A stretch of DNA of 26,583 nucleotides, taken from positions 1-26,583 of the forward strand of contig CAYTIK010000012.1 of assembly GCA_964438025.1 (NCBI GenBank), in the 5' to 3' direction. Both the position numbers and the translations under genes were made by a program. Positions 1-6,562 of this stretch are shown here, piece after piece. How positions within the stretch are numbered: the stretch's first letter is position 1; every line of letters begins with the position of its first letter. Under the pieces are notes generated by a model. The model was not told the origin of the DNA, made no database searches, and worked only from the letters and a program-made list of their open reading frames with translations. Origin of the DNA: GCA-002790615 sp964438025 (GTDB lineage: Bacteria; Patescibacteriota; Minisyncoccia; Moranbacterales; UBA2206).

Positions 1-10
1 AAAAAATGTT

Positions 11-487
11 GTGGAAAATAAGAGAAAAATTTTAACCCTTTGCTGCCTAAAAAAAGACGGTAAAATTCTTTTGGGAATGAAAAAGCGAGGATTTGGTGCC
101 GGGCGCTGGAATGGTTTTGGCGGAAAGCTTAATCTTGACGAATCAATTGAAGATGCAGCCAAAAGAGAAACTAAAGAAGAGTGTGGAATTGAAATCACAG
201 AATTGGAAAAAATAGGTATTCTTGATTTTGAATTTGAAAATAATAATGAAATTTTAGAAGTTCATTTGTTTAATATTAAAACTTTTTCTGGCGAGCCAGT
301 AGAAACTGAAGAAATGCGATCACAATGGTTTGCTTTTGCCGAAATTCCTTTTGACTCGATGTGGCCGGATGATGAATTTTGGGTACCTCTATTTCTGGCA
401 GATAAAAAATTTAAAGGCTATTTTTTGTTCGATAAAGGCGGAAATAAAATTTTACAGAAAAACCTAGAAGTCGTTAATATTATTTAG
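11..487 (+). CDS. MTH1/NUDT1-like Nudix hydrolase (oxidised purine dNTP diphosphatase)
   Basis: 158 aa from a GTG start. The frame stays open to the window edge, so an earlier start cannot be excluded. The Nudix box fits G-x5-E-x7-RE-x2-EE-x-G-[hydrophobic] from GKLNLDE through RETKEECGI, about residues 38-60. The flanks match human MTH1 as I recall it: LLGMKKRGFGAGRWNGFGGK before the box and a WPDD motif followed by KKFKGYF after it. WPDD holds the acidic pair that recognises the base in MTH1. The likely role is cytosolic hydrolysis of 8-oxo-dGTP or 2-hydroxy-dATP to monophosphates, cleaning the nucleotide pool. The family call is firm; the exact substrate is inferred from similarity. A second Nudix gene follows 93 nt downstream. 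Confidence 0.88.
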   Translation: MENKRKILTLCCLKKDGKILLGMKKRGFGAGRWNGFGGKLNLDESIEDAAKRETKEECGIEITELEKIGILDFEFENNNEILEVHLFNIKTFSGEPVETEEMRSQWFAFAEIPFDSMWPDDEFWVPLFLADKKFKGYFLFDKGGNKILQKNLEVVNII

Positions 488-505
488 ATAAACAAATAAA
501 TTTTG

Positions 506-537
506 ATGTAAAATCTTGCATATGCGAGATTTTACAT
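506..537 (+). terminator. Hairpin between the two Nudix genes, possible terminator
   Basis: An 11-bp stem (506-516 with 527-537, ATGTAAAATCT/AGATTTTACAT) closes on an inner GCA/TGC stem, so the whole forms one long hairpin. It starts 18 nt after the first Nudix stop. No T-tract follows on either strand, so intrinsic termination is only a possibility. Confidence 0.35.
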
Positions 538-580
538 ATCCAATGTCACAAACTATTAGCTACTAACTAAAAACTAATCC

Positions 581-1060
581 ATGTTTGCTTTCGAAAAATC
601 AGTCGGCGCGGTAGTTTTCCGCCGAGAAAATAACGCCATAGAATACTTACTTCTTAATCATGGAAATGATTATTGGAATTTCCCCAAAGGCCATACGGAA
701 GCCAAAGAAACCAATGAAGAAACTTTGCGTCGGGAAATAGCCGAAGAAACTGGGATAGATAATTTAAAAATCAATCCCTCTTTCAGAAAATTTAGCCACT
801 ATTTTTATCGAGCCGTCGGAGCTGAAAAACAGGAAAGGATAGCGGCCGGACGGAAAATCAATGTTTTTAAAACTGTGATTTTTTATTTAGCGGAAACGAG
901 TAAACAAGAAGTGGCACTTTCTCTAGAGCATACTGATTTTGTCTGGTTAGAGTTTGAATCAGCTTTGGGAAAGTTAATATATAAAAACTCCCAAAAAATA
1001 TTAAAGCAAGCGCAGAAGGAATTGGAAAAATATTTTGCCAAAAAAGAAAGTTTAGGCTAA
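581..1060 (+). CDS. Nudix hydrolase, diadenosine tetraphosphatase (NUDT2)-like
   Basis: 159 aa. The Nudix box runs from GHTEAKE through RREIAEETGI, about residues 37-59, with RE and EE intact for metal binding. The N-terminal pattern (SVGAVVFRR, LLLNHGNDYWNFPKGH) is typical of asymmetric Ap4A hydrolases, which cleave Ap4A to ATP and AMP. The family is clear; the Ap4A specificity is inferred from the WNFPKGH context. The ATG at 581 has no Shine-Dalgarno site. The last codons overlap the -10 hexamer of the promoter serving secD (1058-1063). Confidence 0.85.
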   Translation: MFAFEKSVGAVVFRRENNAIEYLLLNHGNDYWNFPKGHTEAKETNEETLRREIAEETGIDNLKINPSFRKFSHYFYRAVGAEKQERIAAGRKINVFKTVIFYLAETSKQEVALSLEHTDFVWLEFESALGKLIYKNSQKILKQAQKELEKYFAKKESLG

Positions 1061-1063
1061 ACT
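1035..1063 (+). promoter_or_regulatory. Sigma70-type promoter for the secD leader RNA
   Basis: TTGCCA at 1035-1040, a 17-nt spacer, and TAAACT at 1058-1063, overlapping the end of the Nudix gene. The predicted transcript start is near 1070, 3 nt before the ATG that opens the structured leader. The tyrS promoter at 13547-13575 has the same -35 and spacer and the same distance to TTATGCC. Confidence 0.6.
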
Positions 1064-1072
1064 AAGAAAATT

Positions 1073-1207
1073 ATGCCCAGTAGTGAAACTTTGACTGGGC
1101 TTCGCCCAAAATAGACTTAGGGAAAAGGGCAGTATTATTTATATCTTTATTTAAAAAATTTGCTGTTATAAATTTTTAATTTATAATGTCAAAGTTCTAC
1201 TACTGGG
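1073..1207 (+). ncRNA. Structured 5'-leader RNA upstream of secD (copy 1)
   Basis: Arm 1076-1095 pairs with 1188-1207 in a 20-bp helix containing one G-T wobble (1085-1198) and one A-C mismatch (1086-1197). Just inside is hairpin GGGC-TTC-GCCC (1097-1107), then about 80 AT-rich nt. The 3' arm ends on the base before the secD ATG at 1208. A second copy before tyrS shows compensatory changes at three pairs, which argues for selection on RNA structure. The 5' part also reads as a 13-codon ORF (1073-1114, MPSSETLTGLRPK) starting about 3 nt after the predicted transcript start. No Shine-Dalgarno lies between the helix and the gene, so helix stability probably controls initiation at secD. I do not recognise a known riboswitch family. 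Confidence 0.7.
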
Positions 1208-2902
1208 ATGAATTTAAGGCAAAAACTCCTCGTAAAATTTGGTGCGATTATACTCCTGGCTGTAGTGGCTGGGCTTATTTCTTATCCTCAAGCGGCCTCT
1301 AAAATTCCACCCGTTTTTAATTTTTTCAATAAAGCGAAAATTAATTTGGGCTTGGATTTGCAAGGCGGCATTCATTTAGAATACAAAGCCGACCTTAGCC
1401 AGATTGATAGTTCCAAAGTGGATGAAGCGATGCAGGCAGTGCAGGATGTGATTGAAAGGCGTGTCAACGCTTTCGGCGTGGCCGAGCCGGTAATTTATAC
1501 CACCAAAAGCGGTGCGGATCGCCGGTTGATTATTGAATTGGCCGGAGTGAAAGATATCGCCCAAGCGAAAAATATGATCAAGGAAACTCCCTTTTTGGAA
1601 TTTAAAGAAGAATCGGAGGGAGAAAATAACGCAGTTATCGACGAATTAGTTAAAAAATCCAACGAAGAAGTAAAAGTCAAAGCTGGAGAAATTCTGAAAA
1701 AAGCGTTAGCAGGAGAAGATTTTGCGCAATTAGCCAAAAATGACAGCGAAGACCCGGGCAGCAAGGATAATGGCGGCGATTTGGATTTTGTTAAAAAAGG
1801 CTCATTTGTGCCGGAATTTGATAGCATACTTTTCGAGGGAAATTTAAAAGACGGACAAATCTTTCCGGAATTAGTGGAAACGCAATTTGGCTGGCATATC
1901 ATCAAAAAAATTGAGCAAAGAGGGAAAGGTGCAGACCTGGAAATTCACAGCGCGCATATTCTTTTAGGCAAAAAAATTAATCCCAATACGATGGGAAAAA
2001 ATTATGTTTCCACGGGACTTTCGGGAAAAAATTTGAAAAATGCGGTAGTAGAATTTCAATCTCAAGGGCTTTCCGAACCGCAAGTCGGCATTAAATTCGA
2101 CGCGGAAGGTACGCAACTATTTGCCGAATTGACCAAAAAGAACTTGCAAAAAACTATTGCGATTTATTTGGATGGAGAAATTATCAGCGCGCCGACGGTG
2201 CAGGCGGAAATTACCAATGGTGAAGCGGTGATTACCGGAAATTTTACCATTGACGAAGCCAAAAAATTAGTCAAAAGATTAAACGAAGGCGCTTTGCCGG
2301 TGCCAATTAATTTAATATCGCAACAGAGCGTGGAGGCTTCTTTGGGTGAAATTTCTTTGCAGAAAAGCTTGAAAGCCGGATTGATCGGTTTTGCGTTAGT
2401 GGTAATTTTTATGTTGATTTATTATCGTTTTTTAGGCTTAATTGCGACTCTAGCCTTGCTGATTTACGCCGGCCTGATGATTTCCATTTTTAAATTATCC
2501 GCTTTTTCGCCTTGGCAGATAACTTTGACTTTGCCAGGCATCGCCGGCTTTATCCTTTCCATCGGCATGGCGGTGGATGCGAACATTTTGATTTTTGAAC
2601 GGACCAAAGAAGAAATCCGCCGCGGCCGGAATATTTTAAGCGCTTTGGATGAAGGTTTCAAGCGCGCCTGGACTTCCATCCGCGACGGCAATGTTTCCTC
2701 GATTATCACGGCACTGATTTTAGTTGAAATGGGCACCGGTTTTGTTAAAGGCTTCGCTTTGACTTTGATTATCGGAGTTTTAATTTCCATGTTTACGGCC
2801 GTAGTTATTTCCCGCACCTTGCTCAAATTTTTTCTGGGAGAGTGGATAGAGAATAAGTTATGGTTAGTGGGAGTAAAATTAAAAAAGAATTCGGAATTGT
2901 GA
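1208..2902 (+). CDS. secD: Protein translocase subunit SecD with embedded parvulin (PpiC-type) domain
   Basis: 564 aa. SecD is a membrane subunit that uses the proton gradient to help release translocated proteins on the outer face. There is one N-terminal membrane segment (residues 10-27), then the P1 start with LGLDLQGGIHLEY (47-59) and ERRVNAFGV (83-91). P1 resumes at about 265 (TGLSGKNLKNA), and after GALPVP come five membrane segments with the GMAVDANILIFER motif. Residues about 135-262 are not ordinary SecD. They carry a parvulin core: AGEILKKALAGEDFAQLAK, SEDPGS, GGDL, VPEFDSILF and TQFGWHII. The usual parvulin first strand (SAHILLG) comes after the core, at 248-254, which may mean circular permutation or a truncated second copy. 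Parvulins isomerise Xaa-Pro bonds in extracytoplasmic proteins. The ATG directly abuts the leader helix. secF follows after 88 nt. Confidence 0.95.
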   Translation: MNLRQKLLVKFGAIILLAVVAGLISYPQAASKIPPVFNFFNKAKINLGLDLQGGIHLEYKADLSQIDSSKVDEAMQAVQDVIERRVNAFGVAEPVIYTTKSGADRRLIIELAGVKDIAQAKNMIKETPFLEFKEESEGENNAVIDELVKKSNEEVKVKAGEILKKALAGEDFAQLAKNDSEDPGSKDNGGDLDFVKKGSFVPEFDSILFEGNLKDGQIFPELVETQFGWHIIKKIEQRGKGADLEIHSAHILLGKKINPNTMGKNYVSTGLSGKNLKNAVVEFQSQGLSEPQVGIKFDAEGTQLFAELTKKNLQKTIAIYLDGEIISAPTVQAEITNGEAVITGNFTIDEAKKLVKRLNEGALPVPINLISQQSVEASLGEISLQKSLKAGLIGFALVVIFMLIYYRFLGLIATLALLIYAGLMISIFKLSAFSPWQITLTLPGIAGFILSIGMAVDANILIFERTKEEIRRGRNILSALDEGFKRAWTSIRDGNVSSIITALILVEMGTGFVKGFALTLIIGVLISMFTAVVISRTLLKFFLGEWIENKLWLVGVKLKKNSEL

Positions 2903-2974
2903 ATTTAGAATTTAGAATAAAGATTCAATATTCTTCATTCTCTATTCCCATTCAAAATTCTAAATACTAAATTC
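2901..2974 (+). repeat. AT-rich inverted repeat between secD and secF
   Basis: 2901-2918 and 2957-2974 are complementary at 17 of 18 positions and can form a hairpin with a 38-nt loop. The 3' arm lies 16 nt before the secF start. A similar AT-rich palindrome lies at 12811-12852. Function unknown. Confidence 0.6.
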
Positions 2975-2990
2975 AAAATTCAAAGAAGAT

Positions 2991-3857
2991 ATGATAAATA
3001 TCATCGGAAAAACAAAATATACCTACACTTTTTCCATAATCTTAACCATCTTGAGCGTTATCAGTCTTTTTGTTTGGGGTNNNNNNNNNNTTAAATTTAC
3101 CTCTGTGACTCCGGAAAATTCCGCTATTGAAGCCGAACTCAAAGATTTAGATTTGAAAAGCCTGACTTTGCAAAAAACCGGCGATGATATGGTTTTAATC
3201 CGCTATGCTTCAGAAGACGATAAACTTAATCAGCAAGTTTTTGAGAAAATTTCGCAAAGTAATCGGGAAGCCAAACAGCTGCGGGTGGATTTTATCAACT
3301 CTTCGGTTTCAGAGGAGTTGAAAAGTAAATCGCTCTGGGCGATTTTTTGGGCCGTGGCCGGCATTATGGCGTATATCGCTTGGGCTTTCCGCAAAGTTTC
3401 TTATCCGGTGCAATCCTGGAAATACGGCTTGGGCGCGGTTATCGCCTTAGTGCATGATATTTTAATTACGGTAGGAATTTTTTCGCTTTTGGGGCATTTT
3501 CAAAGCATGGAAGTAGGCATTCCATTTATTGCTGCTCTCTTGACCATTTTAGGTTTTTCCGTGCATGATACGATCGTGGTTTATGACCGCACCAGAGAAA
3601 ATCTACTCCGCGGTTCCCATAAAGAGGCTTTTTCTGAAGTGGTTAATCGCAGTTTGAACGAAACATTGGTGCGTTCGATTAATACTTCCTTGACGGTGAT
3701 TATTACCTTGCTGGCGATTTATATTTTCGGCGGCCAATCAATCCGGGATTTTTCCTTGGCATTACTGATCGGCGTGACTTTTGGAACTTATTCTTCCATT
3801 TTTATCGCTTCGGCACTCTTGGTCACCTTTCATAATTGGTCAACAAAAAATAATTAA
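2991..3857 (+). CDS. secF: Protein translocase subunit SecF, interrupted by an assembly gap
   Basis: 288 codons as assembled, including 10 N at 3081-3090. SecF partners SecD in the SecDF complex. The N-terminal membrane segment (residues 10-30) reaches VWG and then the gap, exactly where SecF proteins carry the conserved G-I-D-F-x-G-G block. That block is absent from the readable sequence, so I infer the true gap exceeds 10 bases and the four X residues are artificial. The C-terminal part shows the expected membrane segments and the motif LGFSVHDTIVVYDRTREN. Only a weak purine stretch (AAAGAAG) precedes the ATG. Confidence 0.93.
   Translation: MINIIGKTKYTYTFSIILTILSVISLFVWGXXXXKFTSVTPENSAIEAELKDLDLKSLTLQKTGDDMVLIRYASEDDKLNQQVFEKISQSNREAKQLRVDFINSSVSEELKSKSLWAIFWAVAGIMAYIAWAFRKVSYPVQSWKYGLGAVIALVHDILITVGIFSLLGHFQSMEVGIPFIAALLTILGFSVHDTIVVYDRTRENLLRGSHKEAFSEVVNRSLNETLVRSINTSLTVIITLLAIYIFGGQSIRDFSLALLIGVTFGTYSSIFIASALLVTFHNWSTKNN
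3081..3090. other. Assembly gap (10 N) inside secF
   Basis: Ten consecutive N, probably a placeholder of arbitrary length. The frame continues across it only if the missing length equals 10 modulo 3. Confidence 0.98.
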
Positions 3858-3861
3858 AAAT

Positions 3862-3894
3862 AAAAAAAGTGTGTGCAGTTAACCCACACACACT
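3862..3894 (-). terminator. Intrinsic terminator of the minus-strand 109-aa gene
   Basis: An 8-bp stem AGTGTGTG/CACACACT (3868-3875 with 3887-3894) is followed on the minus strand by seven T (3867-3861). It lies 22 nt beyond the stop of the 3916-4245 gene. The plus strand has no T-tract, so it would serve secF less well. Confidence 0.75.
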
Positions 3895-3915
3895 CACTAG
3901 GCAATGGCCGGGAAG

Positions 3916-4245
3916 TTATTCCCATTGAATTGCTCCTCGCAAATCCTCAATCGCATTAACCATTTCTCTGTCGCCGTTTTTTTTGGCCAGTTTGATATTG
4001 TCCCAGTATTTCTGGTAATAAACCCGAATCGAATAGTCTTTCCGCACATGAGAATTTTCGTAGCCGGATCGCATGCTTGCAATGGCATACATAATTAATC
4101 CACGCCATTGCTGTAATTGCATAACCGTAAGCTGTTTTTCTCCGCCAGCGATCAATTCTAAGAGTTTTTTTACGTCGCTCTTGCAGAAAGTCGGGGGTTT
4201 AACTCTTAACCAGGATTTTCTAACACCTAACTTTTTATTGCTCAT
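3916..4245 (-). CDS. Hypothetical 109-aa protein
   Basis: Not recognised. It is basic and mainly helical, with no membrane segment or signal peptide. It has a single Cys (residue 21), an N-terminal KKLGVRKSWLRVKPP stretch and an LQQWRGLIMYAIASMRSGY helix. That it is real is well supported: a strong Shine-Dalgarno (AAAGGAG, about 8 nt before the ATG), a promoter at 4270-4298 and an intrinsic terminator at 3862-3894 make it a self-contained unit. It is convergent with secF and outside the integrated element. The strong Shine-Dalgarno is unusual in this window. Confidence 0.75.
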   Translation of the reverse strand: MSNKKLGVRKSWLRVKPPTFCKSDVKKLLELIAGGEKQLTVMQLQQWRGLIMYAIASMRSGYENSHVRKDYSIRVYYQKYWDNIKLAKKNGDREMVNAIEDLRGAIQWE

Positions 4246-4269
4246 TTCATACTCCTTTCTGTTATTTGC

Positions 4270-4298
4270 AGTAATTCAAATGGTTATTTTTTTGTCAA
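4270..4298 (-). promoter_or_regulatory. Promoter of the 109-aa gene
   Basis: On the minus strand: TTGACA (4298-4293), 17-nt spacer, ATTACT (4275-4270). It predicts a start near 4263 and a leader of about 18 nt containing the Shine-Dalgarno. Confidence 0.6.
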
Positions 4299-4418
4299 AG
4301 ACGATTAGATATTTTTTAATAATTAAATAAAGCATAATTTAGAAATCCTGTCAATTATTTCAGAAAAATAAAAAAACCGACCGGCCCTCGTGCTGTAGAG
4401 GTGTAAAAATAGAATTTG

Positions 4419-4470
4419 TGCCTTGGGGGAGACTCGAACTCCCAATCCCTTGCGAGAACATGCTCCCTTG
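4419..4470 (-). tRNA. 3' half of a split tRNA-Leu
   Basis: Read on the minus strand from 4470: anticodon-loop part CAAGG, stem GAGCA (4465-4461), a long variable arm with TCTC-GCAA-GGGA, T-arm GGAG-containing stem GGGAG/CTCCC around TTCGAGT (4443-4427), acceptor strand CCAAGGC (4426-4420) and discriminator A (4419). No CCA is encoded. The matching 5' acceptor GCCTTGG is absent nearby but present 8.3 kb away at 12805-12799. The long variable arm and probable CAA anticodon point to leucine. The gene is interrupted at about position 34 of the anticodon loop by the mobile element. Confidence 0.82.
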
Positions 4471-4485
4471 TCCCACACCATTTTT
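4461..4485. other. Left junction of the element (att hybrid site)
   Basis: On the plus strand, tRNA-derived TGCTCCCTTG is followed by the element end TCCCACACCATTTTT. The only dinucleotide shared in register with the right junction is TG at 4469-4470. Confidence 0.65.
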
Positions 4486-4670
4486 ATACGATTATGTGGA
4501 CATGACGGGCAAACTATTGAACTCTCTCAAACATTACCTTTCTCGATTCTGGGAATACTATCAGACCAGCCCAGCATTACAGAAATTAGTTAATTCGCCC
4601 TAGTATTTTATCGAGAAACAACTGCATGATATATCACATATGGAGTATAGGGGTATAATCATTAATCAGC

Positions 4671-4706
4671 AAAATAGAGGAAGCTTCTGTAGGCTTCCTC
4701 TATTTT
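4671..4706. terminator. Perfect 14-bp hairpin in the left end of the element
   Basis: AAAATAGAGGAAGC (4671-4684) pairs with GCTTCCTCTATTTT (4693-4706) around an 8-nt loop. T-rich sequence follows on the plus strand, and the stem itself gives terminal Ts in both directions, so it may terminate both ways. A TATAAT lies upstream at 4654-4659 without a clear -35. In the gene-free stretch 4471-4935 I see only this and the two hairpins below. Confidence 0.55.
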
Positions 4707-4741
4707 CTCATTTTTAGCTCTTATAAGCAATGCTTGTAGCT

Positions 4742-4770
4742 GTATATGGCATCAGAATTATGCCATATAC
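4742..4770. repeat. Perfect 11-bp inverted repeat
   Basis: GTATATGGCAT (4742-4752) and ATGCCATATAC (4760-4770) flank a 7-nt loop. It may be a protein-binding site or an RNA hairpin; no T-tract follows. Confidence 0.5.
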
Positions 4771-4905
4771 CATTATTTATTCATAAAACCAATGTAATTT
4801 GGGGATTTTAGCTAATGTGCAACACAACACGTTCCGAGGATTATCAGCAATACGAACCTGTATCATAGAGCAAAAACTGCTAGAGAAGCGCAGAATAATA
4901 GATTT

Positions 4906-4934
4906 AGCCTCAACTTTCAGTTGAGGCTTCTTTC
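4906..4934. terminator. Hairpin downstream of the 505-aa gene
   Basis: A 10-bp stem AGCCTCAACT/AGTTGAGGCT (4906-4915 with 4919-4928) lies 7 nt past the stop of the minus-strand gene ending at 4936. Its position suggests it ends that operon, but the T-rich side (TTCTTTC) is on the plus strand, so direction is unclear. Confidence 0.5.
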
Positions 4935-4935
4935 A

Positions 4936-6453
4936 TTATTTAGTAATACTAATAATATCAATGTAAGGGACGCATTTACTATAAACGCCACAATCAAGAC
5001 CAGTGATTTTACCAGTTACTGTGTATATCTCATCATAAAAATGCGCATTCTTATCAAAAGGAACTTTATAATAATTCAAAATGTAATCAACCCAATGGCC
5101 ATCCCAGCTGGGATTTACTTTAATATCATCCGCATCCATTGTCTCCCACGAAGAAGCCCAAAACCAATCACAAGGTTCCCAAATATCTTTAGTCTGGTGA
5201 TCTTTATCAATAACGCAGAATTTGATTCCGGTAATCTGACTAAAGTAGGCGCTAATCCTAGCTTGCCACTTAATTATCTTCCCTTCATATCCAGTTCCAT
5301 CACGTTCATTTAGACGCTTCTTTCCAGATTCTGTGCCCATGACTTGGTTGTAGCTTAAATTCGTTCCATCTATTTCCATGTTTGGTGAGGAAATTTTGCT
5401 AATCACCTCATTTGCCACATCTACTGCTTTTTTTCCCTCAATCATACCGCTCTTGAAGAAAAAATTGCAGTCATCGACAAATTCCTTTTTAGCCACTTCA
5501 ACATCACTATCAGATAATAGACGTATGATCAGTTGATGAGTTAAAGAAGAAAAGATAGGATCTGTCGGAGCAGCAATGCCTGACTTAAAATCAATCTTGG
5601 CTATCACATTCATTTTGGATTTTTCTATCTCTTCATCCATATCTATCGCCAACTGCTGATAATATTCTTTAAATTCACTACTGGCCGGCACAAAATTTGC
5701 TGATTTAGTATCAATCATATAAAAGACTGGAAAAAAGACACTGCCGGAAAAAGAGGTGTGAAACTCAGCAAAAGAAGAATCATACATCAAGAAATACAAC
5801 TGGCCGTCCTTTTCAAAATAATAATAATTTTGCATCAGTTCTCCTGAATGTAAAAGTTCCATCCTTTTCCCCAAACTCAAAACATCATTTTCATGTGTTA
5901 TGGCTTGCCAATTAAAACAACAATGAGCGCCACCGGAATAACTTTGCAACAAAAAGTAATCGACATCATTAAACTTCAAATTTCCAACTGTCTTGATAAT
6001 ATCCAAACTATCGTGAGTGCTAGTCATTTGCCCATCTTTGAATATCGAAAATGTTGTTGCATCTGTGCCTTTCCACGCATCCCCAGTTCTGTTAATTTCA
6101 ATCTTGTATCGCCCAACAGAGGCCGCCACATTGTTCTCCTTGTAATAATCGTAGGATTTATTATAAATAACAGCCCTGTAGTCCTGTTTTATTTTTTCTT
6201 CGAACTTCTGCAATGCTTCTGATTTATGTAATGCTTCTATTCTTTTTATTTCTTCATTAAATTTTCTAATATCTTCTGCTTTATCTGGATTAGGAATTTC
6301 AGAAGTTTCTTGTCCTGCTTGTTGTTCTTCTTGCTGTTTTTGCTGCTCCGCCATTCTGGCTTTTTTAGGCAGATACATGCCGAAATAAAAGCCAAAAAAA
6401 AGAGCTACAATTATTCCTACAAATATACAGCTATAGATTGTCTTATTTTTCAT
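4936..6453 (-). CDS. Membrane-anchored protein with SGGAHCC-type exported domain
   Basis: 505 aa, last gene of a minus-strand operon in the element. A short basic N-terminus and one membrane segment (residues 7-28) are followed by YLPKKAR and a Gln/Glu-rich coiled coil (33-95). This predicts an N-in protein with an outward domain. Residues 115-190 contain LLQSYSGGAHCCF (169-180), a motif I associate with exported proteins of FG-GAP/VCBS type. Residues about 385-505 form a separate globular domain with several Cys (GIKFCVIDKDHQ, EPCDWFWASSW, LDCGVYSKCVPYIDI), possibly OB-like. The first 40 residues nearly equal those of the neighbouring 218-aa protein, but the rest does not. Function unknown; a cell-surface role is inferred. 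Confidence 0.75.
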   Translation of the reverse strand: MKNKTIYSCIFVGIIVALFFGFYFGMYLPKKARMAEQQKQQEEQQAGQETSEIPNPDKAEDIRKFNEEIKRIEALHKSEALQKFEEKIKQDYRAVIYNKSYDYYKENNVAASVGRYKIEINRTGDAWKGTDATTFSIFKDGQMTSTHDSLDIIKTVGNLKFNDVDYFLLQSYSGGAHCCFNWQAITHENDVLSLGKRMELLHSGELMQNYYYFEKDGQLYFLMYDSSFAEFHTSFSGSVFFPVFYMIDTKSANFVPASSEFKEYYQQLAIDMDEEIEKSKMNVIAKIDFKSGIAAPTDPIFSSLTHQLIIRLLSDSDVEVAKKEFVDDCNFFFKSGMIEGKKAVDVANEVISKISSPNMEIDGTNLSYNQVMGTESGKKRLNERDGTGYEGKIIKWQARISAYFSQITGIKFCVIDKDHQTKDIWEPCDWFWASSWETMDADDIKVNPSWDGHWVDYILNYYKVPFDKNAHFYDEIYTVTGKITGLDCGVYSKCVPYIDIISITK

Positions 6454-6562
6454 ATATTTTTACTCTGCTAACATTTTAACCAAAGAAATGCTATTGCGCT
6501 TTTTTTATAATTCACGTCTATCTTGTAACATTTTTTCTAATCCAGGATATAAATTGCATTTG

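Noticed and set aside
1073..1207. Leader element as a MITE with ATG target duplication
   Set aside because: ATG flanks both ends in both copies, but the arms differ by compensatory changes and the promoter spacing is also conserved, which fits regulation better than transposition. Not fully excluded.
4418..4603. Plus-strand open frame of 61 codons
   Set aside because: Its first part is antisense to the tRNA-Leu 3' half, and the rest shows no coding character.
4621..4670. TATAAT at 4654 as an sRNA promoter
   Set aside because: No suitable -35, and the transcript would run straight into the hairpin at 4671.
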